This document shows positions 1 through 8,117 of a stretch of DNA of 19,693 bases, piece by piece. The stretch is from Myxococcales bacterium (GTDB lineage Bacteria > Myxococcota > Polyangia > HGW-17 > SLPX01): contig SLPX01000089.1 of NCBI GenBank assembly GCA_007131745.1, positions 1 to 19,693 of the forward strand, written 5' to 3'. Position numbers and translations under genes: made by a program. The notes beneath the pieces were generated by a model. The model saw nothing but the letters and a program-made list of their open reading frames with translations. It did no database searches and had not been told where the DNA came from. The stretch's first letter is position 1. Each line of letters begins with the position of its first letter.

Positions 1-785
1 ATACCTGCGCGGATCATGGTTGCCGTTCTAATGGAACAGTGACGTGCAACCCTGACTGCACTTTCAATATTTCAGCGTGTCTCTCCGGCCACGACGAGGA
101 TGGAGACGGCATAGACGACAACTGTGACAACTGCCCTTCGTATTACAACTCGGACCAGGCCGATGCAAACAGCGACGGAATCGGAGATGTCTGCGAATAT
201 CCCGGCGACGAAGATATGTTATCTGAAATAGTTGTGTTCGATCCGTTTCTTGATGATATAGAATCATGGTCCAGCAGAGGTGGAAGTTGGACGTACGGCG
301 GAGGTCAAGCCAGAGGTTCTCATCTTAACTATGTGGGGAATCTTGTCCACGATGAAGTGCTTTTGAATTCTCCATACGCCGTTGAAACAACTTTTTACTA
401 CGAAGAACCACCTCCGGAAAATTTAAACCTTGCAGGCGTTGCTTTCGCCTGGCGCTGGGTTGACGGGCAAGGCCTTCATGCATACATGTGCGTTTTTAAC
501 CGTATTTCCAAGGCAATCAGCATATGGCGGATTTCCGGGGGAACTTCGTATAGTTTGCTGACCGGCGTCGCCACGTACACAACCGCAGACGATACGGACT
601 GGCGGAAAATTCATGTTTTCTACAACGGAACCAACGTTATTTGCAATTACAGCGACCAAACAGGGACTCAAGCATCATTGCAAATATCAGACTCAACCGA
701 TGTTTTGAACGACATGTCAGGACGCGGGGGACTTGCTATCAATAATGAGCACGCGGTTTTCACGTCATTTGTAATCTACCGGTGA
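1..785 (+). CDS. Cys-rich surface protein with type-3-like Ca-binding repeats, C-terminal part (5' truncated)
   Basis: The frame is open from base 3 to the TGA at 783-785, so this is the 3' end of a gene that starts outside the window; the GTG at 39 is not a credible start. The visible N-terminal part has regularly spaced cysteines (TCNPDCTF, SACLSG), then DEDGDGIDD and DANSDGIGD loops with CDNCP. This is the look of thrombospondin type-3 or calcium-binding repeats in large secreted proteins of Myxococcota-type bacteria. After about residue 70 a roughly 180-residue beta-rich, aromatic-rich region begins (FDPFLDDIESW to the end). It resembles LamG/concanavalin-like glucanase folds, but I cannot assign a family. 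Probably a cell-surface or secreted protein of unknown ligand. No terminator is evident in the 50 bases before the convergent ferritin gene. Confidence 0.75.
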   Translation, partial: TCADHGCRSNGTVTCNPDCTFNISACLSGHDEDGDGIDDNCDNCPSYYNSDQADANSDGIGDVCEYPGDEDMLSEIVVFDPFLDDIESWSSRGGSWTYGGGQARGSHLNYVGNLVHDEVLLNSPYAVETTFYYEEPPPENLNLAGVAFAWRWVDGQGLHAYMCVFNRISKAISIWRISGGTSYSLLTGVATYTTADDTDWRKIHVFYNGTNVICNYSDQTGTQASLQISDSTDVLNDMSGRGGLAINNEHAVFTSFVIYR

Positions 786-835
786 TGTCCGTATCTCAAT
801 GAGATCCTGTTTGGGTGTACTTTTTGCGCGTGCGG

Positions 836-1351
836 TCAAAAGGTAACTTCCGGACTCGGGGTGTACGCTCTCTGCGCCAGTTCCCGGTCGATCATAAACA
901 GCCCGCCCTTGCTGTTTTCCACCAGTTTGAGTCGTTGCAACACTTCGTCCGCGGATGCTTCTTCTTCTACCTGCTCGGCCACAAACCACTGAAGAAAATT
1001 TGCTGATGCGTGGTCTTTTTCTTCCTGAGCTGTTTCAACGAGATAGTTTATCCGCTGGGTGATGTGACGCTCGTGCTTCAATGCTTCTTCAAACATTTCT
1101 ATCGGGGAACTCCATTCGGTTTTGGGCGCGGCCACTGCTTTCAAGTCGACTTTTCCGCCCCGCTCATTGATGAAATTGTAAAAACGGTGCGCATGCTCCT
1201 GCTCTTCCAGGGCCTGAACTCTCATCCAATGGGCGAATCCGGGAAGACTAATGGACTCGAAATAAGCGGACATCGAGTAATAGAGATATCCGGAAAAAAG
1301 CTCCTCATTTACCTGGTCATTCATTGCATCCTGCATTTTTTTGCTTAACAT
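836..1351 (-). CDS. ftnA: Non-heme ferritin (bacterial ferritin, FtnA type)
   Basis: 171-residue protein starting MLSKKMQDAM. Ferritins oxidise Fe(II) at a di-iron ferroxidase centre and store ferric mineral in a 24-subunit cytoplasmic shell. All residues of the E. coli FtnA centre fall at the same numbers here: E17 (NEELFSGYLYY), E50 and H53 (ALEEQEHAHRF), E94 (LKHERH), and Q127 with E130 (AEQVEEEA). The length matches the family. The open frame continues upstream to 1660, but those residues do not fit the family, and the ATG at 1351 has an AGAGG ribosome binding site about 6 nt upstream, so I start there. It diverges from the oligoendopeptidase gene. The leader carries a hairpin just upstream of the ribosome binding site, described separately. 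Confidence 0.95.
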   Translation of the reverse strand: MLSKKMQDAMNDQVNEELFSGYLYYSMSAYFESISLPGFAHWMRVQALEEQEHAHRFYNFINERGGKVDLKAVAAPKTEWSSPIEMFEEALKHERHITQRINYLVETAQEEKDHASANFLQWFVAEQVEEEASADEVLQRLKLVENSKGGLFMIDRELAQRAYTPSPEVTF

Positions 1352-1371
1352 TTTTGCCTCTCTTTCTTCCT

Positions 1372-1385
1372 CCATCCTTGGATGG
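1372..1385 (-). promoter_or_regulatory. Hairpin in the ferritin mRNA leader
   Basis: Perfect inverted repeat CCATCC-TT-GGATGG, about 20 nt upstream of the ferritin start and directly beside the purine-rich GGAGGAAG on the minus strand. A homopolymer run of ten T on the plus strand lies at 1400-1409. Read on the plus strand, the repeat plus T-rich tract looks like a weak terminator, but no plus-strand gene ends here. Read on the minus strand it is a leader hairpin that could affect ribosome access. Function is inferred. Confidence 0.35.
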
Positions 1386-1475
1386 GTTTTCTTTCTTGGT
1401 TTTTTTTTTGCTTCATTGCACTTCTTGACAAACTGTATCCGATTCGACAAAAGACAAGGCTCTGAGAATATATAT

Positions 1476-1504
1476 ATTATGGTCCGCGGCTGATTTGATT
1501 TGCA
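1476..1504 (-). promoter_or_regulatory. Possible ferritin promoter
   Basis: On the minus strand a CATAAT hexamer (5/6 match to the sigma-70 -10 box) sits in an AT-rich tract of alternating TA at 1468-1481. A poor -35 match (TGCAAA) lies 17 nt upstream. Transcription would begin near 1469 and give a leader of about 118 nt. The match is weak and no Fur-like palindrome is clear. Confidence 0.25.
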
Positions 1505-1549
1505 GCAGGCCATGATGCAAAAGCCTTGAAAACCTGAGAGGTTGAACAA

Positions 1550-3373
1550 ATGTCTAACGTGGTCACTCTGCCCCAACGCAATGAAATAGAGGACAGGTTC
1601 AAATGGAACCCATCGGTGATTTTCGAAAACGAAAAGGAGTGGGAGAAGGAACGAAAACAAACCGCCAAGGGTATGGTTTCTTTGAAAAAGTTTTCAGGAA
1701 AACTCTCCAAGCCTGGGATGCTCAAAGAGTGTCTCGATAAGATTTCTGAATACGAAAACCGCGTGGATCATCTTTCTGCATATGCATCCCGTATCTACGA
1801 CACGGATATCCGTCTGTCTGGTCCGCAGGCCATGAGCGCCGCGGCAGAGAAAATGTTTACGGATTTGATGGCAATCGTCTCCTTTGTAGAACCTGAATTG
1901 CTCCAACTTCCGGACGAACAGCTCCGACTTCTGGCCGCGGATCCGGACCTGAAAGACTACGACAGGGAATTATTAAGAATTCTCAAGCTCAAGAAGCACG
2001 TGTTGTCCAAGTCGGAAGAGGCGGTATTGGCTGAAGCGTCGGCCATGGGTCTTTCACCCCACAACATATACAAGACCTTTTCCAATGCTGAAATGCAGTT
2101 CCCCGAGTTCAGAGACGAAAAGGGACGAGCCGTCGCGTTGTCCGCGGCAACTTATTCCAAATATAGAAAATCACCCGACCGGAGAGTGAGAAAAGAAGTG
2201 TTTGAAAAGTTCTGGGCGACATACAAGGGCTTCAGGAACAGTTTTTCCCAGATGCTTTCCGCTCAGATCCAGTATTACGATTTTGTAGCCAGAATGAGGC
2301 ATTACAAAAACGCCCTCGAATCAGCGTTGATTCCAAACGCTGTTCCGCCTGAATTCTACTCTCGGCTCGTGGGATCGGTGACAGAGCATCTGGACGTATT
2401 TCATGATTACCTGAAACTTCGAAAAAAGCTGCTGAATATCGAGGGCGACCAGTACTATTACGACATTTACCCGCTTGCCGTAGCCGAGGGTACGAAGAGG
2501 TATGCCTACAAGGATGCACAGAAAATTCTTCCTAAAGCGCTCGCTCCCTTGGGGACCCAATACGTAAAAAAACTGAAAACAGCCTTGCGGGACGGGTCGG
2601 GCTGGTTGGATGTGTACCCCAACCAGGGTAAGCGTTCAGGAGCGTACAGTTCATCGGTATACGGCCGGCCTCCCTTGGTACTTTTGAACTACACGGACGA
2701 TTTTGACAGCCTCTCGACGACCGCACATGAATTGGGCCATGCTCTTCACAGCGCATATTCCATGGAAAACCAACCATATCCGAAAGCACGGTATGCGCTT
2801 TTCGTAGCGGAAGTGGCATCCATATTCAACGAAACTCTCCTGATTGAGTATCTTCTGAACAATGAGACTGATTCCGTGCAAAGAAAGTTCCTTCTTTCTG
2901 CGTACCTCGATTCTTTCAGGGGAACGGTCTTTCGGCAGATAATGTTTGCGGAATTTGAACAGGAAACATACCGTCGTCTTGCGGCCCGCAAGCCGCTAAC
3001 AGCAGATTCCTTGAGCAGTGTCTACCTGAAGCTTCTCAGAAAGTACCATGGTCACGACAAGGGCGTTATGAACATCCAGCCCCTGTACTCGGTCGAATGG
3101 GCTTACATCCCCCACTTTTATTACCATTTTTATGTGTACCAGTATGCCAGCGGTTTTATTGCAGCAACTGCGTTGGCCGGCGAGATCCTGAAGGAAGGAA
3201 GGCCGGCGGCTGAACGTTATATTAAAAAGCTCCTGAAAGCAGGAGGATCAAAAGATCCACTCGACATTTTGAAAGAAGCGGGGGTGGATATGGATTCCCC
3301 TGAACCCTATGCACTGGCCGCGGAAAAATTCGCTCAAAGAGTTGCGGAACTCGAAGCTCTGACCGGAAATTAA
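1550..3373 (+). CDS. pepF: M3-family oligoendopeptidase F
   Basis: 607 residues, the usual PepF length. These cytoplasmic zinc metallopeptidases cleave short peptides and take part in peptide turnover. The zinc site is visible: H393-E394-L395-G396-H397 (TAHELGHALH), with the third ligand E421 in FVAEVASIFNE, the spacing typical of M3 peptidases. The N-terminal part is helical and charged, as in PepF, and the C-terminal part (YVYQYASGFIAATALA) fits the family. The ATG at 1550 has GAGAGG 8 nt upstream. No signal peptide is seen. Upstream, a TTGACA at 1425-1430 could be a -35 box, but its -10 partner is poor. It converges with the TPR-PEGA gene with only 26 bases between, and no terminator is apparent. 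Confidence 0.95.
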   Translation: MSNVVTLPQRNEIEDRFKWNPSVIFENEKEWEKERKQTAKGMVSLKKFSGKLSKPGMLKECLDKISEYENRVDHLSAYASRIYDTDIRLSGPQAMSAAAEKMFTDLMAIVSFVEPELLQLPDEQLRLLAADPDLKDYDRELLRILKLKKHVLSKSEEAVLAEASAMGLSPHNIYKTFSNAEMQFPEFRDEKGRAVALSAATYSKYRKSPDRRVRKEVFEKFWATYKGFRNSFSQMLSAQIQYYDFVARMRHYKNALESALIPNAVPPEFYSRLVGSVTEHLDVFHDYLKLRKKLLNIEGDQYYYDIYPLAVAEGTKRYAYKDAQKILPKALAPLGTQYVKKLKTALRDGSGWLDVYPNQGKRSGAYSSSVYGRPPLVLLNYTDDFDSLSTTAHELGHALHSAYSMENQPYPKARYALFVAEVASIFNETLLIEYLLNNETDSVQRKFLLSAYLDSFRGTVFRQIMFAEFEQETYRRLAARKPLTADSLSSVYLKLLRKYHGHDKGVMNIQPLYSVEWAYIPHFYYHFYVYQYASGFIAATALAGEILKEGRPAAERYIKKLLKAGGSKDPLDILKEAGVDMDSPEPYALAAEKFAQRVAELEALTGN

Positions 3374-3399
3374 TATCTTGGAAATGGAAAAGCTCTTTA

Positions 3400-4401
3400 T
3401 CACCAGGTCAAAGAGAAGCCCACACTTCCTGGACCCACCATGGGGGTCACCTTGCTTTCCGAAACGGACTCATCTTCCCTTTTGACGCTGCGCCATTTAG
3501 TGAAGATGGCAAGAACAGCCGCGGTTACACCGGTTGCAGCGGTCACACCTATCAAGGCGTTGGTGGCCCGCTTGTATCTTTCCCCCTTCCTTTCCAACTC
3601 ATCGGTTTGTTCTTCCAGGTACTGATCTTTTATCTGCCATGTTTTTACACCGGTTACAGTAACCGCTACTCCTGAAGCGACTGTCAAGGCCGACGCAACG
3701 GCAAAATAAGCCCAGTGCAGCCTCCCCAGCCCCTTCTTGGTCTTCACCGTTGTTTCCGGCACTTGCCCATCTTGCCAACCCTTGCCATAAGTCTCATCCG
3801 AACCCCTTTGTGTTGGGATAGCAGCTAATTCCCACACTTTCTGTGTGCCTTCATCCACGACAATTGCCTTTTCCGCCACTACTTCGTTGTCGACCTTTAT
3901 TTCGACATTCATCCTGCCCGGCCTGACTACCTTCTCAACCCTTCGGCGTCCTTCAAGGCGATTGTTTACCCAGATTTCAACATCTTCGCTTGGCATCTGC
4001 ACGATCAAAACCCCCACCTTTTGTTGCAGCGCCATCAATTGTCTCGGTATGGTCTGTCTCTCCTCGGGAGTGCATTCCTCCAAGTATCGCCGTAAATGAG
4101 TAACCGCGTTGATTTCATCCCCCATCTGAAAATAGGCAAGCGCTATGTTGAACTGTATCTCCCGCCGCTTCCAAAATGAATAGGCCGATTCGAATGCTCG
4201 GATTGCTTCTTTGTAACGTTTTTCCGCAAAAAGCTCCCTGCCTTGCACGAAAAGCTTTCGCGCTCTTTTTACCTCTTCATCTTCACTGTCGTCAATGGCA
4301 ACACGCGCCCGAAGATAGCCTTCTCTATGTTGAGCGAATAGATCTTGGGATCCCGAAAACAAGAAGAATCCCAGAAATACAAGCAATGGCATCTTTGTCA
4401 T
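3400..4401 (-). CDS. TPR and PEGA-like domain exported membrane protein
   Basis: 333 residues. A signal peptide at 1-23 (PLLVFLGFFLFSGSQDLFA) is followed by TPR-like helices at about 47-110 (LFVQGRELFAEKRYKEAI; NIALAYFQMGDEINAV). A beta-rich PEGA-like domain lies at about 128-192 (VLIVQMPSEDVEIWVNN). Two hydrophobic segments follow at about 229-252 and 281-302, separated by a charged helix. TPR-PEGA proteins of this design are common next to Ser/Thr kinases in Myxococcota; the molecular role is unknown, probably envelope scaffolding or sensing. It starts 19 nt after the kinase stop on the same strand, so the two form a likely operon. An AGGAG lies 11 nt before the start. Its C-terminus is Ser/Val-rich and poorly conserved looking. 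Confidence 0.85.
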   Translation of the reverse strand: MTKMPLLVFLGFFLFSGSQDLFAQHREGYLRARVAIDDSEDEEVKRARKLFVQGRELFAEKRYKEAIRAFESAYSFWKRREIQFNIALAYFQMGDEINAVTHLRRYLEECTPEERQTIPRQLMALQQKVGVLIVQMPSEDVEIWVNNRLEGRRRVEKVVRPGRMNVEIKVDNEVVAEKAIVVDEGTQKVWELAAIPTQRGSDETYGKGWQDGQVPETTVKTKKGLGRLHWAYFAVASALTVASGVAVTVTGVKTWQIKDQYLEEQTDELERKGERYKRATNALIGVTAATGVTAAVLAIFTKWRSVKREDESVSESKVTPMVGPGSVGFSLTW

Positions 4402-4420
4402 GACGGTATCGACTCCTGAC

Positions 4421-6073
4421 TTACAGCGGAATATCTTTCAGTTGTAACGATGGATCTTTTTTTCGAACCTGAGGACTTTTGCGAATAACTTTTGGTCGCG
4501 CGCGCAAATTCATTATAACTTCTTTGTCTTTTCCGGGTATGAACTCAATATGCTCAGAATAATAACCCTGCGCTTCAATGACAAGTTCCTCGTTCTTATT
4601 CGAAGGCTGAACTGCAAATTCCAGGGGTCTGCCCGTATAGGTTTTTCCCCTGAACACGGCTCTTGCGTCCACTGTTTTCGGTTGCACCAATATTCTTATC
4701 TTTATGGTTTTCGGTTTTTCCGGCTCTGCGATTTTCGTAGTTTCTTCGCTTTCACCGGAATCCTTTTGACCAACTTTATCCTGGGTTTCCCCAGTTTCCT
4801 GTGTATCTTCACCCGGCCTCTTGTTCGGGGTGTCGCCGTCCTCACGAGCCTGGGCTGATTGCGCATATTTTTCTTCCGCGGATTCGGCTCCCGCGTGTTT
4901 TTTCCCCGATGCAACAATAAAAACAGCAGACAGGATAACAATAATTGCTATGCCGAGGCCTGCGCTTATCAAGCTCACCATTGAAACGGGCTTTCTGATC
5001 ATCTGCTGGATTATTGAATCCGTCTGAAATCTGCTCGGTTCTATACTACCCTCACCGGATGATTGATAAGCCTTCATCGGCTCTTCCGGATCAGCCTGAA
5101 GTGCATTTTGTATCTGTTCGGCCTTGATGCTTTTCTTCTCCTCGAAATACCTGGTCATCAATAAGCCGACATCCTGGTGTGTAGCCATCTCCCCGTGTTG
5201 GAGGAGGAGCCTTCCCAGGGCCTGTTCCAGCGCTCCAGCTGTTTCAAAGCGGTCCTCAGGATCTTTTGCAAGAGCTTTCATTACGATAGATTCGAGATCC
5301 GAAGGCAAATCGGGCTGCAGCGCCGTAGGGGGTGGAACCACGCATTCAAGAACCCGATACAAAGTGGCCGCATCGTTTTTTGCTTTGAAGAGACGCTTCA
5401 TGGTCAGCGACTCGTATAGAATGATTCCGAGAGAAAATACATCCGATCGCCTGTCCAGGGGTGACGATGAAGCTTGTTCGGGAGACATGTACGCTATCTT
5501 GCCTTTTATCGTTCCGTCGGATGTGTGGCTTATCTTTTCGGCTGCATATGCAATGCCGAAGTCGACAACTTTCACGTGGCCGTCATAGCTCATCAACAGG
5601 TTCTGGGGTGAAACATCGCGATGGACTACGTTGAGGGGTTTTCCTTCGGGCGTAGTCAACTCATGAGCGGCATGCAAACCCGCCGCGGCGTCAGCCACCA
5701 TTCGACAGGCTATCGTCCAGGGTATACGCCCGTCTACATTCTTGGCTGCTCGCATGAATTCGGCGATGGAGTGTCCGTGAACGTACTCCATGGCTATGTA
5801 ATAGGATTTATCAACCGTCCCCATATCGAATATGGTCGCTACATTGGGGTGATGAATCAAGGCGGCGATGCGGGCTTCATCTTGAAACATTTCAATGAAC
5901 TCTTGCTCGCCCGCGAGATGATCATGAATTTTCTTTATTACCACCAGTTTCTGAAAGTTCACTGGGCCGGACAAGCGAGCCAGGTACAAGGTGGCCATGC
6001 CTCCCTGAGCCATCTCAAGAAGCAGCTGGAAACGGCCGAACCTTCTTGTTTGCTTTTCAGATAATTGGTCCAT
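4421..6073 (-). CDS. Transmembrane Ser/Thr protein kinase with C-terminal PEGA domain
   Basis: 550 residues. Hanks-type kinase domain at about 13-290: glycine loop in the variant form AQGGMATLY (22-30), catalytic Lys in VVIKK (K47), helix-C Glu E66, HRD catalytic loop H151-R152-D153 with N158 (HRDVSPQN), DFG at 171-173, activation segment ending AYMSPEQ, and DVFSLG. It therefore looks catalytically active. A linker leads to one membrane helix at about 366-388. An acidic low-complexity stretch (about 400-450) and a PEGA-type beta domain (about 456-525, ILVQPKTVDARAVFRGK) lie outside the cytoplasmic membrane. HRDVSPQN kinases of this sort are typical of Myxococcota. Ligand and targets are unknown. 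The start ATG has only a distant GAGG (15 nt), so initiation may be weak. It is first in a two-gene unit with the TPR-PEGA protein. Confidence 0.93.
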   Translation of the reverse strand: MDQLSEKQTRRFGRFQLLLEMAQGGMATLYLARLSGPVNFQKLVVIKKIHDHLAGEQEFIEMFQDEARIAALIHHPNVATIFDMGTVDKSYYIAMEYVHGHSIAEFMRAAKNVDGRIPWTIACRMVADAAAGLHAAHELTTPEGKPLNVVHRDVSPQNLLMSYDGHVKVVDFGIAYAAEKISHTSDGTIKGKIAYMSPEQASSSPLDRRSDVFSLGIILYESLTMKRLFKAKNDAATLYRVLECVVPPPTALQPDLPSDLESIVMKALAKDPEDRFETAGALEQALGRLLLQHGEMATHQDVGLLMTRYFEEKKSIKAEQIQNALQADPEEPMKAYQSSGEGSIEPSRFQTDSIIQQMIRKPVSMVSLISAGLGIAIIVILSAVFIVASGKKHAGAESAEEKYAQSAQAREDGDTPNKRPGEDTQETGETQDKVGQKDSGESEETTKIAEPEKPKTIKIRILVQPKTVDARAVFRGKTYTGRPLEFAVQPSNKNEELVIEAQGYYSEHIEFIPGKDKEVIMNLRARPKVIRKSPQVRKKDPSLQLKDIPL

Positions 6074-6464
6074 CGTTAAAAATGACCGCCTCTTTCATTC
6101 TTTCATCCTGAGCTTCTCGCAAATCAGCGACTACCATAGTCTATGGACCACTACGTTTGTCAATATATCCATCACGTATAACACTCAATATTATAGATCG
6201 AGTTTTCCTTAAAACGCCAGTATTCTCTCTGTTTGACACGGTATTTGTTGAAAGCTTTGAAATTGCAGGCAAATACCACCATTCATGGGCTGTGTATCAA
6301 TCGTTTACATGTTCAGAAGTCACAAAAACCAGCGCCACGTAAAAGAAGAATTTTTATTTTTCATTCCTTTGGGTTAGTTTGGAGCAAGGATGTGATGAAT
6401 CGAATCGATACGGCGTAAAGAAAACCATGTTACAAAAGGTCACGGATATCATAGACAAATCAGA
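6074..6464. other. Intergenic region between divergent kinase and pilin-head-like genes
   Basis: About 390 bases, more AT-rich than the flanks, with no credible gene. It holds the likely minus-strand kinase promoter with a palindrome (listed separately). On the plus strand a TTGACA at 6233-6238 is followed 17 nt later by TTTGAA, a poor -10 box that would leave a leader of about 200 nt for the downstream gene. Short open frames here have no ribosome binding site or protein-like composition. Confidence 0.6.
6133..6163 (-). promoter_or_regulatory. Possible kinase promoter containing a 13-bp palindrome
   Basis: On the minus strand a perfect TTGACA (-35) occupies 6163-6158. TATGGT (4/6 match to the -10 box) occupies 6138-6133, with a long 19-nt spacer. 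A perfect palindrome CCATAG-T-CTATGG at 6134-6146 overlaps the -10 element, where a dimeric repressor would block RNA polymerase. The distance to the kinase start is about 60 nt. Promoter and operator are both inferred from sequence alone. Confidence 0.3.
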
Positions 6465-6998
6465 ATGATCATGAAAAAAAGTAAAGATGGACCAAGAAAC
6501 TTGGTGTTCAAATTGATCCCTGCAATCGTCTGTTCTGTCCTGCTTAACGGCGCTTGTAAAAGAGATATGAAGAAGATTGATGAATATCACCAGGAGTTAT
6601 GGACAGCGGAAGCCGATGAAAACCTGGACCGAATCAACCATGCATTGATACGGCAATGGAGATCGGCGGAAAACAAAGCGGAATTCGAGTTTCCCAGCGC
6701 CGGTCCCACTCCCGCTAAAGTGGTGTGTGGAAAACGTCCTCACGAACCCGACTCGGATCTCTGGAACACGAATGGTTGGCAAACGTTGAGGTTCAGGATA
6801 AACAAACCGTTTCGATATCAATATCAGGTCATATCCCACGGCAAGGGAAAGAACGCCCGTTTTACAATCAGGGCGCACGGCGATCTGGATTGTGACGGTG
6901 TATGGTCCACGTATGAAATGTGGGGAGCCATTGATGAAAAAGGCAATGTTCACAACTTTGACGGCAAAAAATTCGACGAAGAAAAGGCCGCGGAGTAG
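6465..6998 (+). CDS. Exported (possible lipoprotein) protein with pilin-head-like C-terminus
   Basis: 177 residues. The N-terminus is basic, then hydrophobic (about 12-30, LVFKLIPAIVCSVLLNGA), and ends in Cys31. The lipobox is weak (N-G-A-C), so it is a lipoprotein or a plain secreted protein. From about residue 73 the sequence (FEFPSAGPTPAKVVCG, W105QTLRFRINKPFRYQYQV, AHGDLDCDGVWSTYE) resembles from memory the globular head of type IV pilin-like proteins in Deltaproteobacteria and Myxococcota: a GPTP turn, an RYQYQ strand and a GDLDCDG loop. The prepilin leader and GFTLIE-type helix are absent. Two ATGs (6465 and 6471) are possible and neither has a good ribosome binding site. The next gene begins 11 nt downstream, so it may lead that operon. 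Function is unknown. Confidence 0.72.
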   Translation: MIMKKSKDGPRNLVFKLIPAIVCSVLLNGACKRDMKKIDEYHQELWTAEADENLDRINHALIRQWRSAENKAEFEFPSAGPTPAKVVCGKRPHEPDSDLWNTNGWQTLRFRINKPFRYQYQVISHGKGKNARFTIRAHGDLDCDGVWSTYEMWGAIDEKGNVHNFDGKKFDEEKAAE

Positions 6999-7009
6999 GA
7001 GGCTTTTCC

Positions 7010-8113
7010 ATGGAAATAGCTGTGCTGGGGGGGGCAGGCGGAGTCGGCAGAACCCTTGTAGCCGACCTGCTTAAAGAAAGTGACTGCAAAATCAGAATCG
7101 TTGATATCAGGGAACGATCTGCCAAACAGTTGGCACAGAAAATGGGACCGAGGGTTTCCGTAAAAGGAGCTGATGCGAGCAGGCCGAGGACGCTTGCTCG
7201 CGCGCTCAAGGGGGTCAGTGCAGCGGTCAATTGCATAGGACCTTTTTATCGTTTCGCGGTTACTGTCGCCCGAACGCTTCTGGACTCAGGAATATCCGGA
7301 GTTGATATTTGTGACGACTACACCCCCGTGGGCGGCCTTTTTGCGCTCGATGATCTGGCCAAGAGGAGAGGGCTCACCTTTGTAACTGGAGCAGGTTGGT
7401 CCCCCGGACTCACCAATGCCCTTGCTCTTGCAGGAGCGCGGGAACTCACAAACCTTGAAGAAATCCGGATATACTGGGCTGCAAACGTAGCCGACTACAC
7501 CGGACCCGCCGCTGTAAATCATCTTTTGTTTACTTCGACCGGTGACGTCCCGGTTAGAAAAAACGACAAAAGACTCCAGGTTGAAGCTCTTACTGAAACC
7601 GAAACCGTTGCTTTTCCGCCACCTGTTGGAAATGTGCCCGTTTCTCTTTGCGGTCATCCTGAACCCATAACTTTGCCCAAACTCATCCGAGTCCCCAAAT
7701 TATTCGTCAAGGGAGGCATAGTGCCTGCGTGGAACAACCGGGCGGTGCATCTCGCTGTTCGGCTGGGCCTGACCAGGGATGATCGTTCCATTGAAAAAAC
7801 AGCTCGTCGCATAGTCACAATGGAGAAATTATTCCGCATAGGTTCGGGAAAAACAGTTCCGAGGTCTGCGTCGCGCGTCGTGGTTTCCGGCTGGAAACAC
7901 GGAAGCAGGAAACAAATCGTATTTGACGTGGCGGATCGGATGAAACGTCTTACCGCTCTACCAGCTTCTACCGCCGTATTACAGGTTGTGCGGGGTAAAG
8001 CTTCAAAGCCGGGGGTGTTTGCTCCTGAAGGATGCCTCGACCTCGACGATTTTTTCGTCAGCCTTGCCCGGCGTGGAATTGTTATACAGAAAACCGAGAA
8101 CCCGGAGAAATAG
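7010..8113 (+). CDS. Saccharopine dehydrogenase-family NAD(P)-dependent oxidoreductase
   Basis: 367 residues. An N-terminal Rossmann fold has the dinucleotide motif GGAGGVG (7-13), with an acidic residue at the end of the second strand (IVDIRE). Next come AAVNCIGPFY, VDICDDYTP and GAGWSPGLTNALA, a layout typical of saccharopine dehydrogenase/reductase-like and carboxynorspermidine dehydrogenase-like proteins. The family reduces or oxidises imine adducts of amino acids, but many members have other or unknown substrates, so I do not assign one. A strong AGGAGG ribosome binding site lies about 8 nt before the ATG. The metallophosphoesterase gene starts 4 nt after the stop, so the two are almost certainly co-transcribed. 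The C-terminal half is divergent. Confidence 0.85.
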   Translation: MEIAVLGGAGGVGRTLVADLLKESDCKIRIVDIRERSAKQLAQKMGPRVSVKGADASRPRTLARALKGVSAAVNCIGPFYRFAVTVARTLLDSGISGVDICDDYTPVGGLFALDDLAKRRGLTFVTGAGWSPGLTNALALAGARELTNLEEIRIYWAANVADYTGPAAVNHLLFTSTGDVPVRKNDKRLQVEALTETETVAFPPPVGNVPVSLCGHPEPITLPKLIRVPKLFVKGGIVPAWNNRAVHLAVRLGLTRDDRSIEKTARRIVTMEKLFRIGSGKTVPRSASRVVVSGWKHGSRKQIVFDVADRMKRLTALPASTAVLQVVRGKASKPGVFAPEGCLDLDDFFVSLARRGIVIQKTENPEK

Positions 8114-8117
8114 ACAC

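Noticed and set aside
793..805. Inverted repeat ATCTCA-A-TGAGAT between the first gene and ferritin as a terminator
   Set aside because: The stem is only five pairs after allowing a loop, and no run of T follows on either strand.
1010..1348. 112-residue open frame on the plus strand
   Set aside because: It is entirely antisense to the ferritin gene, whose active-site residues are all conserved; composition is not protein-like and there is no ribosome binding site.
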